A stretch of 15,523 nt of DNA from Actinomycetota bacterium (GCA_020029625.1 JAIBJP010000025.1:1-15523); one strand, 5' to 3'. Counted from the stretch's first letter, positions 1 through 7,546 are shown. Translations and numbers: made by a program. The notes: generated by a model from the letters alone, not told the origin.

Positions 1-798
1 CGGCCTTCCGTGAGAGGGCTCACCGTCTCGCTCGACGGTGCAGGGCGCCTGGCGACTCTTGATCCTCGCGCTGGTGGAGCGCTCGCCGTCTTCGAGGCGG
101 CGCGCAACGTGGCCTGCGCGGGCGGCCGTCCGCTCGCCGTCACCGACTGCCTCAACTTCGGCAATCCCGAGAAGGCCCAGGTGGCCTGGGAGCTGACGGA
201 GGCGATCGAAGGCATGGCGCTCGCCTGCGAGGCGCTCGGGATTCCGGTCGTCTCGGGAAACGTCTCCCTCTACAACGAGACGGACGGGCGCGCGATCTGG
301 CCGACGCCCGTGGTGGGCTGTGTCGGGCTCGTGACAGACGTGCGGCTCATCCCGGGGACCTGGCGAGCAGGCGATGAGGTCTACGCCGTCGGCGCTCCCG
401 AGCTCAGCCTCGACGGCTCCGAGTATCAGGCGCTCTTCCTCGGTGGTCCGGCCGGACGCCCGCCGATGCCCGAGCTGACCGCCGAAGCTGCGCTGGTTCG
501 CTTCCTCTGGCGCGCGTCACCGCTTCTCACGTGCGCGCACGACTCCGCAGAGGGCGGGCTCGCCGTCGCGCTCGCCGAAGCCGCACTCGCGGCGCGCCTC
601 GGCGCAAGGATCGAGCTGGAAGACGACGCGGTCGCCTGGTTCGGCGAAGGCGGAGGCCAGGTGGTCGTATCCCTGTCCGACGAAGACGTGTCCGTGCTGG
701 AGGGCATGCCGCATCGCAGGCTCGGCGTCGTGGGCGGCGACGAGCTGCTCGGCATCCCTCTCGCCGCGCTCGCAAACGCCCACAGGGGCGGCGTGTAG
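1..798 (+). CDS. purL: Phosphoribosylformylglycinamidine synthase, large/synthetase subunit, C-terminal part (5' end outside window)
   Basis: The reading frame is open from base 1, so this is the last 265 residues of a protein usually about 730 residues long. The GTG at 10 is internal. FGAM synthase converts FGAR, ATP and ammonia (from glutamine via PurQ) to FGAM in cytosolic purine synthesis. Seen: the family hallmark DCLNFGNPEK, then PVVSGNVSLYNET with a PTPVVG segment, and near the C-terminus HDSAEGGLAVALAEAAL, the glycine-rich stretch of the AIRS C-terminal domain. The stop lies two bases before the purF ATG, so the two are one transcription unit and probably translationally coupled. A purL-purF order is common in actinobacteria and Firmicutes. 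Identification is firm; only the N-terminal half cannot be assessed. Confidence 0.96.
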   Translation, partial: RPSVRGLTVSLDGAGRLATLDPRAGGALAVFEAARNVACAGGRPLAVTDCLNFGNPEKAQVAWELTEAIEGMALACEALGIPVVSGNVSLYNETDGRAIWPTPVVGCVGLVTDVRLIPGTWRAGDEVYAVGAPELSLDGSEYQALFLGGPAGRPPMPELTAEAALVRFLWRASPLLTCAHDSAEGGLAVALAEAALAARLGARIELEDDAVAWFGEGGGQVVVSLSDEDVSVLEGMPHRRLGVVGGDELLGIPLAALANAHRGGV

Positions 799-800
799 AA

Positions 801-2189
801 ATGTGCGGCGTCTTCGGCATCTACGGTCCCGGGCGCGACGTCGCGCGCCTCTCGTACTTCGGACTCTTCGCGCTCCAGCACCGCGGCCAGGAATCCGCCG
901 GCATCGCAGTCTCCGATCGCGGGCGCCTCACCGTCCTCCGGGACATGGGCCTCGTGTCGCAGGTCTTCAGCGAGCAGAAGCTCCGCGGACTCCGCGGGCA
1001 GGTGGCGATCGCGCACACGCGCTACTCGACCACCGGCTCGACGCACTGGGCGAACGCCCAGCCGATCGTCCAGCACGGGCAAGCGCGGACGGTGGCGCTC
1101 GGCCACAACGGGAACCTCACGAACACGAGCGAGCTCCGTGCCGAGCTCGTCGAGCAGGGCGTCCGCCTGAACTCGACGTCGGACACGGAGGTGATCGCCG
1201 CGTTGATCGCCCGCGACGAGCGGCCGCTCGAAGCGGCAGTGGCGGCGACGATGGCGAGGATCGAGGGAGCATTCTCCGCCGTCCTCCTCTCCGAGGGCAA
1301 GCTCATCGGCTTCAGGGATCCCGATGGCATCCGGCCGCTCGTGCTCGGGCGTCTCGACGGCGACTGGCTGCTGGCGTCGGAGAGCTGTGCGTTCGATCTC
1401 CTCGGTGCCGAGGTCGAGAGGGAGCTCGCGCCTGGCGAGCTCGTCGTCATCGACGGGGACGGCTGCCGCAGCGTCCAGGCGGTCGAGCCGAAGAACGCAG
1501 GCGCGCTCTGCATCTTCGAATTCATCTACTTCGCGCGGCCGGACTCGAAACTGCGAGGCGTCGAGCTCCATGGAGCGCGGATGCGAATGGGCGAGCAGCT
1601 GGCGGCCGAAGCCCCCGCGGAGGCCGACGTCGTCATGGCCGTCCCGGACTCGGGCACGCCGGCCGCGATCGGGTTCGCCCGCGCGAGCGGCATTCCGTTC
1701 GCGGAGGGCCTGATCAAGAACCGCTACGTCGGGCGGACGTTCATCCAGCCCGACAAGGCGCTTCGCGAGCACGGCATCAGGTCGAAGTTCAACCCGCTCG
1801 CCGAGGTGGCCGGCAAGCGCGTCGTCGTGGTCGACGACTCGATCGTGCGAGGCTCGACCACGAACCAGATCGTCGCGATGCTCTTCGACGCCGGCGCGCT
1901 CGAGGTCCACGTCCGGATCTCGTCCCCGCCAATCGTTTCCCCCTGCTTCTACGGAATCGACATGGCGGACGAGGACGACCTGGTCGCCGCCTCGCGATCG
2001 GTCGACGAGGTCCGTGAGCTGATCGGCGCGACCAGCCTCGCCTACCTGTCCCTCGAGGGCCTGCAGGATGCGACGCGGCGGCCCGAAGGAACCTTCTGCC
2101 GCGCCTGCCTGACGCGGAGCTATCCGACGCGGATCCCGGACGACCTCAAGCTGGCCAAGCTCCGCTTCGAGCCGGCGGCCCGCGCGTAA
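801..2189 (+). CDS. purF: Amidophosphoribosyltransferase (glutamine PRPP amidotransferase)
   Basis: First committed step of purine synthesis: PRPP plus glutamine to 5-phosphoribosylamine. The protein has 462 residues. The N-terminal Ntn glutaminase domain starts MCGVFGIYGP, with Cys2 as nucleophile and further hallmarks LQHRGQESAGI (25-35), HTRYSTTG (72-79) and GHNGNL (101-106). The C-terminal phosphoribosyltransferase domain has the PRPP loop VVVVDDSIVRGST (341-353). Cys237, Cys382, Cys433 and Cys436 match the four [4Fe-4S] ligands of the Bacillus subtilis-type enzyme, in the contexts CIFEF, SPCFYGID and CRAC. The ATG at 801 was chosen because Met removal exposes Cys2. The in-frame codons just upstream contain no start, so the N-terminal propeptide known in B. 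subtilis and Streptomyces homologues appears absent. The gene lies 2 bp after purL. Confidence 0.97.
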   Translation: MCGVFGIYGPGRDVARLSYFGLFALQHRGQESAGIAVSDRGRLTVLRDMGLVSQVFSEQKLRGLRGQVAIAHTRYSTTGSTHWANAQPIVQHGQARTVALGHNGNLTNTSELRAELVEQGVRLNSTSDTEVIAALIARDERPLEAAVAATMARIEGAFSAVLLSEGKLIGFRDPDGIRPLVLGRLDGDWLLASESCAFDLLGAEVERELAPGELVVIDGDGCRSVQAVEPKNAGALCIFEFIYFARPDSKLRGVELHGARMRMGEQLAAEAPAEADVVMAVPDSGTPAAIGFARASGIPFAEGLIKNRYVGRTFIQPDKALREHGIRSKFNPLAEVAGKRVVVVDDSIVRGSTTNQIVAMLFDAGALEVHVRISSPPIVSPCFYGIDMADEDDLVAASRSVDEVRELIGATSLAYLSLEGLQDATRRPEGTFCRACLTRSYPTRIPDDLKLAKLRFEPAARA

Positions 2190-2204
2190 GCAGGAGCCGC
2201 GGCG

Positions 2205-2230
2205 CGGGGACGCCCGGAGGAGCGTCCCCG
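2205..2230 (+). terminator. Hairpin after purF, probable transcription terminator
   Basis: A perfect 9-bp GC-rich stem (2205-2213 pairs with 2222-2230) with an 8-base loop begins 15 bases after the purF stop. No run of T follows, so it is not a textbook intrinsic terminator. GC-rich actinobacterial terminators often lack the T tract, which is why I lean to termination or mRNA 3'-end protection for the purL-purF unit. Confidence 0.5.
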
Positions 2231-2240
2231 TCCGCCGACG

Positions 2241-2255
2241 ACCCCTCTTAGGGGT
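2241..2255. repeat. Second small hairpin in the purF-MFS intergenic gap
   Basis: ACCCCT, the 3-base loop CTT, then AGGGGT: a perfect 6-bp stem 10 bases after the first hairpin. It reads equally well on both strands and overlaps the stop codon of the minus-strand remnant ORF. It could end minus-strand transcripts arriving from the MFS gene, or be part of an intergenic repeat. The function is not known. Confidence 0.35.
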
Positions 2256-2355
2256 ACCTGTACGCCCACACAGCGTCGATGAACGTGTCGCCGTTTTGCA
2301 CGGCGTCCCATTTCAACTTGAAGCCGTAGCGGCTCTCGCCGGTCCCGGGCCGCAC
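2248..2355 (-). pseudogene. Short protein remnant or 35-residue small ORF, unrecognised
   Basis: Between the MFS stop and the purF hairpins the minus strand reads 35 codons to a TAA. The product has a protein-like composition (GFKLKWDAVQNGDTFIDAV, then WAYRYP at the end), alternating hydrophobic and charged residues like a final beta-strand pair, and mostly G or C at third codon positions. A GTG at 2355 is the only nearby start and has no ribosome site. The frame continues upstream through AT-richer sequence and into an out-of-frame part of the MFS gene without looking like protein. The best reading is the broken 3' end of a lost gene; a real microprotein is possible. I do not recognise the family. 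Confidence 0.3.
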
Positions 2356-2375
2356 CGAATTAACCGGACACGTTG

Positions 2376-3491
2376 TCAAGGAAGCCCGGGAGGGCCAAAA
2401 CTTGCGCGTCTGAGCCCCGCCGCGAAAGCGGCCACCACGAGGAGAGCCGCTGTGAGCGGGACGAGGCCGATCGCGCCGAAGCCAAACGCTTCGGCAATTC
2501 CTCCGCCGGCGGCCGGGCCGGCCAGATAGCCGACCGCCCAGAGCTGTGACCACACGACCATGGCGAGCACCATGCGCTCTGTTCCGATCGTCTCCAGCAG
2601 GATGCCGAGGGAGCCGGACTCGCCGATGCCGAACCCTAGTCCGGCGATTGCGCCGCCCGCGAGCCAAACGGGAACCGAATCGCCGAGGCCGGCGATGGTG
2701 ATTCCGACGACGATGAGCACGGTCGCCACGGCGAGGGCAGGCCGAGGCGGAAACCGTCCCGTCAGCGCCGCGCTGGTGCCGACCAGAACGGCGATCCCGA
2801 CGTAGAGAGCCGAGATCTCCCGTTGGCTGAGGAGCGTGGAGAAGTGCAACGGCAGCGGCCCTTCGATCGTCCCCAGCGCGAGCGCAACGAGGAGGATGCC
2901 TGCGCAGGAGAGGAGGAAGGCAGGCGTCCGCAACGCGGTTCGGTCGGAACGAAAAACCGCCCGCTCTTGGGGCTTTCCCAGGAGCCGAACCGCCCCGGCG
3001 GCGGCGACGGTCAGCCCACAGTAAAGGAGGAACGGGCCTCGTATCCCACCCACGGCGCCGAGGCCCGCGCCAGCGATGCCGCCGACCGAGTAGGCGGCGA
3101 GGACACCCGTCAGGCGCTCGTACTCGTGACCGCGGAAGCGCTCGAGCGTGGCGAACGTCACCCCAATCCAGAGTCCGCCAGAACCGATTCCCATGATGAG
3201 GCGCGCGGCGAAGTAGGCGGCCAGGTGCCCGTCGCCGAGCACGAAGCCGAGGCTGCCGACGGCCATGAGCGCGATGGAAGCGCCGAGCACGAACGAGGCG
3301 TGGCGCCGCTGCACGCCCTGGCCGCCGAGAACGAATCCGAGCGCCATGCCGACGGCGAAGGTCGCCACGAGTGCGCCCACGACCCCGGGACCCGCGCCTG
3401 TCTCGTCCGCGATGGCCGGGACCACCGGCGCGATGACGCTGTAGCCCGCGGCGTCGAGCGCGCCGAGGGCGAGCAGGCTCAAATAGACCAT
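2376..3491 (-). CDS. Major facilitator superfamily transporter (first of two)
   Basis: A 371-residue inner-membrane protein with about 12 hydrophobic segments (roughly 3-25, 36-56, 67-86, 90-111, 128-149, 152-171, 192-211, 226-244, 252-270, 273-297, 306-327, 333-360). A loop after helix 2 (GGQGVQRRH, 56-64) sits where the MFS motif A loop occurs, in degenerate form. This fits a proton-coupled permease or exporter; direction and substrate cannot be read. The N-terminus begins directly in helix 1. The ATG at 3491 is used because an in-frame TAG, the stop of the upstream aldehyde dehydrogenase, lies 27 bases before it. The 24-bp gap holds a perfect 15-bp palindrome and no Shine-Dalgarno sequence. 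It is the last gene of the aminotransferase-ALDH-MFS run, so it probably handles the amine substrate or its product. Confidence 0.85.
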   Translation of the reverse strand: MVYLSLLALGALDAAGYSVIAPVVPAIADETGAGPGVVGALVATFAVGMALGFVLGGQGVQRRHASFVLGASIALMAVGSLGFVLGDGHLAAYFAARLIMGIGSGGLWIGVTFATLERFRGHEYERLTGVLAAYSVGGIAGAGLGAVGGIRGPFLLYCGLTVAAAGAVRLLGKPQERAVFRSDRTALRTPAFLLSCAGILLVALALGTIEGPLPLHFSTLLSQREISALYVGIAVLVGTSAALTGRFPPRPALAVATVLIVVGITIAGLGDSVPVWLAGGAIAGLGFGIGESGSLGILLETIGTERMVLAMVVWSQLWAVGYLAGPAAGGGIAEAFGFGAIGLVPLTAALLVVAAFAAGLRRASFGPPGLP

Positions 3492-3493
3492 GC

Positions 3494-3508
3494 CGGGGTC
3501 AGACCCCG
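3494..3508. repeat. Palindrome CGGGGTCAGACCCCG between ALDH and MFS genes
   Basis: Seven-base arms CGGGGTC and GACCCCG are separated by one base. The element fills most of the 24-bp gap and ends 2 bases before the MFS ATG, where a ribosome-binding site would be expected. GGGGTCTGACCCC-type cores occur as dispersed intergenic palindromes in many environmental bacterial genomes (recalled, not searched). It may be a REP-like element or a translational hairpin. Confidence 0.5.
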
Positions 3509-3515
3509 CCGTGTC

Positions 3516-4979
3516 CTAGTCGGACAGGCCCCCGACGTCGAGCACGACCGTCCTCAGGTCGGTCATGTCGAGCATCGTGTACCGCCCCCCGATGCGGCCC
3601 CAGCCGGTCCTCGTCCCCGCTGCGCCTCCGAAGGGCTCATGCGCCTCCCAGTAGTCGGTCGAATCGTTCACGACGACGTTCCCGACTTGCAGGTTGTCGA
3701 GAAAGTGAAACGCCCGCTTCAGGCTCTTCGTGTAGACGGCCGCCTGCAGGCCCAGGTACGAGTCGTTCGCTACGGCAAGAGCTTCCTGGTCGGAGCCGAC
3801 CGTGATGACGGGGACGATCGGGCCGAAGGTCTCGTCACGGTTGATGAGCGTGTCGACCCCGACGCCGTCGACGACTGTCGGCTGGTAGTAAAGCTCGGTG
3901 GGCCGGCCCGAGTCTCGGGTCCCGCCGACGACGATCTCGGCACCCTTCTCGAGGGCGTCTTCGAGGTGCCGGTCCATCTTCGCGGCCGTAGGCTCGTTGT
4001 TCATCGGCCCGACCAGCGTGTCGTCGTCGAAGGGGTCGCCGAGCGTCCAGCCCTCAGCCTCGCTCACGACGGCCGCGAGGAAGTCGTCGTGGACGCGCTT
4101 GTCGACGAGCACGCGCTCCGTGGCGCAGCAGACCTGGCCGGCGCAGAAGAAGCCTCCGAAGACGGCGCCCTTGGCGGCCGCGTCGAGGTCGGCGTCGGCG
4201 CAGACGATCACCGGGCCGTTCCCGCTCGCTTCGATCAGGCTCCGCTTGAGACCCGCCGCGCGCACGATCTTCTCCGCGGTCGTATGGGAGCCGACGAAGC
4301 CGACGCAGTCGATGTTTTCGTCCTGGATCAGGCGCTCGCCGACCTTCCCGTCGCCGTAGACGACGTTGACGACGCCCTCGGGCAACCCCGCATCGGCCAT
4401 GATCTGCATGAAGTTGGCCATCGCTATGGGCGTCCATTCGGACGGCTTCATCACGATCGTGTTGCCGGCGGCGATGCCCGGCGCGATCAGCTCGACCGGA
4501 ATCAAGGTGGGAAAGTTCCAGGGCGTGATGGCGGCGTAGACGCCGTTCGGCTTGCGGAACGTGATGATGCGCTTGTTCACGTCCTGCGAGGGGATGACGG
4601 CGCTCTCCATGCGCTTCACGTCCTCCGCCGCGATGCGGAAGTTCTCGGCTGTCTCCTCGATATCCGGAATGGCCTCGGCGACGTAAGGCTTTCCCTGCTC
4701 GAGGGAAAGCTCGCGGGCGAACTCGTCCTTGCGCTCCTCGATCAGGTCGGCGATCGCGTGGCAAACGGCGGCGCGATCCCAGGCGGAGAGCGCTGCCCAC
4801 TTCGGCTGCGCCTCGCGCGCCGAGCGAGCCGCCCGACGGATGTCCTCTTCGCTCGCGTTGGGCGCGTCGGCGAGCTTCTCACCCGTCACCGGCGAGACGA
4901 TTTCGCGGGCGTCGTCTCCCGTCGCCTCCGCCCAGTCGCCGCCGATGAAGTTCTGCAAGGTCCTTACCGTCGTGGCCAT
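3516..4979 (-). CDS. NAD(P)-dependent aldehyde dehydrogenase
   Basis: 487 residues, normal for the ALDH superfamily; oxidises an aldehyde to a carboxylic acid in the cytosol. Seen: PWNFP with Asn154, KPSEWTP with Lys178 (cofactor binding), Glu250 in IEASGN as general base, catalytic Cys284 in GQVC, and ETFGP with Glu383. Two signatures deviate: IEASGN replaces the usual LELGGN, and FFCAGQVCC has Cys279 where Asn is usual and a second Cys after the nucleophile. The ATG at 4979 follows the aminotransferase stop by one base and is preceded by AGGAG at 6 bases' spacing. Placement after an omega-type aminotransferase suggests it removes the aminoaldehyde or semialdehyde made by that enzyme or by the divergent amine oxidase. 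Subfamily (succinic semialdehyde, aminobutyraldehyde or other) is unresolved. Confidence 0.94.
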   Translation of the reverse strand: MATTVRTLQNFIGGDWAEATGDDAREIVSPVTGEKLADAPNASEEDIRRAARSAREAQPKWAALSAWDRAAVCHAIADLIEERKDEFARELSLEQGKPYVAEAIPDIEETAENFRIAAEDVKRMESAVIPSQDVNKRIITFRKPNGVYAAITPWNFPTLIPVELIAPGIAAGNTIVMKPSEWTPIAMANFMQIMADAGLPEGVVNVVYGDGKVGERLIQDENIDCVGFVGSHTTAEKIVRAAGLKRSLIEASGNGPVIVCADADLDAAAKGAVFGGFFCAGQVCCATERVLVDKRVHDDFLAAVVSEAEGWTLGDPFDDDTLVGPMNNEPTAAKMDRHLEDALEKGAEIVVGGTRDSGRPTELYYQPTVVDGVGVDTLINRDETFGPIVPVITVGSDQEALAVANDSYLGLQAAVYTKSLKRAFHFLDNLQVGNVVVNDSTDYWEAHEPFGGAAGTRTGWGRIGGRYTMLDMTDLRTVVLDVGGLSD

Positions 4980-4980
4980 C

Positions 4981-6345
4981 TCACGCTCCTACTCTCGTAT
5001 TGACCCGGTCCCACGCTTCGTCAAGCACCTGGCGCAGGACTCCGACCATCTCCTCGAATTCCGCCGGCCCGGCGACGAGCGGCGGCGAAAACTGCGCGCA
5101 CGTCTCGCCACGATCGTCGAAGCGCATATAGACGCCCAGCTCGCGGGTGCGGGGGATGAGGAACCCCTTGATCAGCTCGTCCCGCTCCGCGGGAGTGAAC
5201 GTCTCTCTCGTCTCCTTGTCCTTGACGAGCTCCAGCGAGTAGAAGTACCCGTCCCCGCGGACCTCGCCGACCATCGGATGCTCCTCGACGAGCTGCTCGC
5301 AGCGCGCGCGGAACTCACCCATGTGGCGCTGGACGTGCCCGATCAAGTCCTCCCGCTCGAAGACGGCCAGGTTGGCGAGGGCGATCGCGCACGAGAGCGG
5401 GTGCCCGCCGAAGGTGATCCCGTGCGTGAACGCCGTCGTCGGCTGGGCAAAGAACGGCTCCACCACCCGCTGGCTCGCTACGACGGCACCGAGCGGCGCG
5501 TAGGCGGAGGTGATCCCCTTGGCGAGCGTCATCACGTCGGGCTCGATCCCGTAGCGGGTCGTCCCGAACCAGTCTCCGACTCGACCGAAGCCGCAGATGA
5601 CCTCGTCGGCGACCAGCAGGATACCGTGCTCGTCGCAGATCTCCCGTACGCGTTCGAAGTAGCCCTCAGGAGGCGTAATCGACCCGGCTGAGTTCTGGAC
5701 GGGCTCGAGGATCACCGCGGCGACGGTCTCGGGGCCTTCGCTCTGGACGATCGCATCGATCTCGTCGGCGCATTGGAGCGTGCACCGGGGCCCATCGGAG
5801 CAATAAGGACAGCGGTAGCGGTATGGAGTCGGGGCGCGCAGGCAGCCCGGCAGCAACGGCTCGAACTGCGAGCGCAGGGCAGGGCTCCCGTTGATGGAAA
5901 GCGCTCCCAGAGTCGTCCCGTGGTACGCGCTCCGGCGAGTGATGAACTTGTAACGGGTCGGCTCGCCGCGGAGGCGGTGGTATTGCCGCGAGATCTTGAG
6001 CGCGGTCTCGACAGCCTCTGAGCCTCCTCCGACGAAGAAGATGCGGCCCACGTCGATGGGCAGGAGCTCCGTCAGCTTCTCCGCCAGCTCCACCGCGGGG
6101 GGCGTCGCGAAACCGACCCAGTTGGTGAAGAAGGGCAGCTGCCCGATCTGCTTCGCGGCCGCTTCCGCGATCTCCGGCCACGGCCCGTAGCCGATGTTGA
6201 CGCAGTAGAGCGCCGCGAGCGCGTCCAGGTACCGGTTCCCTTCCGCGTCCCAGATGTAGCAACCCTCTCCGCGCACGATGACGATGCGGCCTGCCCCCGC
6301 GGCCGTGAAATGTCGCCAGAGATGATCGGTCGGCGCCTGCGTCAT
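4981..6345 (-). CDS. Class III (omega-type) PLP-dependent aminotransferase
   Basis: 454 residues, usual length for class III aminotransferases, which move an amino group from a terminal amine or omega-amino acid to a keto acid. Seen: GGGSEAVETALK (106-117) for PLP phosphate binding, YHGTT (141-145), ADEVICGFGR with Asp247 contacting the PLP ring nitrogen, and Lys276 in TLAKGITSAY as Schiff-base lysine. The N-terminal style (HLWRHFT, then VRGEGCYIWD) resembles putrescine-, beta-alanine- or taurine-pyruvate aminotransferases. A Cys-rich segment (Cys179, 182, 188, 192) lies where many relatives have a shorter Cys-containing motif. First gene of the minus-strand run; its stop is 1 bp from the ALDH start. 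The ATG at 6345 has no Shine-Dalgarno sequence, so it may be leaderless. The substrate is not determined. Confidence 0.92.
   Translation of the reverse strand: MTQAPTDHLWRHFTAAGAGRIVIVRGEGCYIWDAEGNRYLDALAALYCVNIGYGPWPEIAEAAAKQIGQLPFFTNWVGFATPPAVELAEKLTELLPIDVGRIFFVGGGSEAVETALKISRQYHRLRGEPTRYKFITRRSAYHGTTLGALSINGSPALRSQFEPLLPGCLRAPTPYRYRCPYCSDGPRCTLQCADEIDAIVQSEGPETVAAVILEPVQNSAGSITPPEGYFERVREICDEHGILLVADEVICGFGRVGDWFGTTRYGIEPDVMTLAKGITSAYAPLGAVVASQRVVEPFFAQPTTAFTHGITFGGHPLSCAIALANLAVFEREDLIGHVQRHMGEFRARCEQLVEEHPMVGEVRGDGYFYSLELVKDKETRETFTPAERDELIKGFLIPRTRELGVYMRFDDRGETCAQFSPPLVAGPAEFEEMVGVLRQVLDEAWDRVNTRVGA
4986..4990 (-). promoter_or_regulatory. Ribosome-binding site of the aldehyde dehydrogenase
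   Basis: On the minus strand AGGAG stands 6 bases before the ALDH ATG and lies inside the last codons of the aminotransferase. It fixes the ALDH start and shows that the downstream gene can load its own ribosomes although the stop and start are only one base apart. Confidence 0.7.
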
Positions 6346-6373
6346 GAGATATTCGCGCGGATTCTCTCAGGCA
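6346..6373. promoter_or_regulatory. 28-bp divergent gap between aminotransferase and amine oxidase
   Basis: The two arms of the amine locus fire outward from this gap. Nearly inside it is a spaced inverted repeat, TGAGA at 6345-6349 and TCTCA at 6365-6369, with centres 20 bp apart, as for an operator half-site pair two helical turns apart. No convincing -35/-10 pair is visible, so promoters must overlap the coding ends. The operator idea is speculative. Confidence 0.3.
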
Positions 6374-7537
6374 ATGAAGGGGACTGCATCAAGGAGGATC
6401 GCCGTCGTCGGGGCGGGGCTCTCCGGCCTCGCCGCTGCCTATCGCCTCGTGCAGGCGGGAGCCGACGTTGTCGTTCTCGAGGCACGGAAGCGCATCGGGG
6501 GGCGGGTGTGGCGAATCGAGGCCGGCGGCCTCCCGTTCGACGCGGGCGCCGAAGCAATCGACGAAGCGCACCGGCGCCTGCTCGCGCTCGCGGACGAGCT
6601 CAACGTGAGCACCTGGCGAACCGAGCCCTGGGCCGGCCCCGGAGAACTCTCTCCGCTGGTGGCCGCCCTCGAGGAGAGGATCGCCGAGCTTGCGGCTCGG
6701 ATCGATCCCGCCCACCCCGAGGAGACGGATGACGCGTCGATGCTGGACGCGCAGACCCTGCACGGCTGGCTTGCCGAGCGGGACGCCTCCGCGGAGGTGC
6801 TCGCGGAAGCGGAAACGCATTACTCGGTGGCCTCGTCAAGCGTTTCGATCCGCAAGATGTCGCTGCTCGCTTACGCAAGCAAGGTGGCCGCCGGCGCGGC
6901 GCCGACGGGCCTAACCATGCGAATGCGGGGAGGGCCGAGCGCGCTCGCGGAGCGGCTCGCCGCCCGTTGCGAGGTTCAAACCGGCACGGTCGTGACCGGG
7001 ATCGAGCAAGGCGCTGCCAGCGTGCGAATCGAACTCGCGGACGGAGCCACGGTCAGCGCGGCCAGAGCGATCCTGGCCGTTCCCCTGCCGCTCCAGCGCC
7101 GCCTCCACTTCGACCCGCCTCTTCCGGAGCATCGTCGGCTCGCGCTGGCGCGGGCCCGCTACGGCGAGGTGGTCAAGGCGGCGCTTCCTTACGACCGGCG
7201 GTTGACCGGCCGGCTGCCAGAGCTATCTGCCGCAGGGGTCGTCTACCAACCCGATCCCAGCGTCCCGCTTCTCGCCCTCTTCGCGGCGGCCGGAGCGGCC
7301 CGACGGGCGCGGACGATCGAGAGTCTCGCCGCTGTCGACTGGTCTCGGGAGACTTTCTCCCGCGGGAGCTACCTCATCTTCGGGCCGGGCGATCTGACCA
7401 CGTGGGGACGGCGGCTCCCCGAGCCGCAAGGGAGGCTCCACTTCGCCGGCTCGGAAGCCTCGAGCCTTCCGAGCTACATGGAAGGCGCCGTGCGCGCGGG
7501 CGAGCGTGCGGCGGACGAGGTGCTCTCCGCCGGTTAG
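6374..7537 (+). CDS. FAD-dependent amine oxidase (monoamine/polyamine oxidase family)
   Basis: Oxidises an amine C-N bond to an imine or aldehyde with FAD and oxygen. Seen (numbered from the ATG at 6374, 387 residues): dinucleotide-binding VVGAGLSGLAAAYRL (11-25) with ribose-binding Glu36 and IGGRV (41-45), YGEVVKAAL with Lys268 near the flavin, DWSRETFSRGSY (322-333), and the FAD-binding C-terminus LHFAGSEAS followed by SYMEGAVRAGERAA (367-380). It is shorter than the usual 430-460 residues, with a reduced substrate domain. There is no SGGCY-type cysteine, so FAD should be non-covalent as in most bacterial members. An ATG at 6344 is in frame but overlaps the divergent aminotransferase start; the ATG at 6374 begins just before the Rossmann fold and has AGG close upstream. 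A protoporphyrinogen-oxidase-like or other flavin oxidase role remains possible. Confidence 0.85.
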   Translation: MKGTASRRIAVVGAGLSGLAAAYRLVQAGADVVVLEARKRIGGRVWRIEAGGLPFDAGAEAIDEAHRRLLALADELNVSTWRTEPWAGPGELSPLVAALEERIAELAARIDPAHPEETDDASMLDAQTLHGWLAERDASAEVLAEAETHYSVASSSVSIRKMSLLAYASKVAAGAAPTGLTMRMRGGPSALAERLAARCEVQTGTVVTGIEQGAASVRIELADGATVSAARAILAVPLPLQRRLHFDPPLPEHRRLALARARYGEVVKAALPYDRRLTGRLPELSAAGVVYQPDPSVPLLALFAAAGAARRARTIESLAAVDWSRETFSRGSYLIFGPGDLTTWGRRLPEPQGRLHFAGSEASSLPSYMEGAVRAGERAADEVLSAG

Positions 7538-7546
7538 ATTCGCCCC

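Noticed and set aside
531..800. Upstream extension of purF to an ATG at 531
   Set aside because: It would lie within purL, add an Arg-rich tail and bury the catalytic Cys2, which must be at the N-terminus.
426..1910. 494-codon minus-strand frame opposite purL/purF
   Set aside because: Shadow of the purF codons with no recognisable motif; PurF on the plus strand is certain.
2823..5003. Very long plus-strand open frame (726 codons) opposite the MFS and aldehyde dehydrogenase genes
   Set aside because: It is antisense to two clear protein genes with intact motifs. Its translation is low-complexity, rich in Arg, Glu, Asp and His, as expected from codon bias in G+C-rich DNA.
5140..5185. Search for tRNA, CRISPR or insertion-sequence ends in and around the amine locus
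   Set aside because: No cloverleaf, spaced direct repeats or terminal inverted repeats with target duplications were seen anywhere in the window; only short GC palindromes expected by composition.
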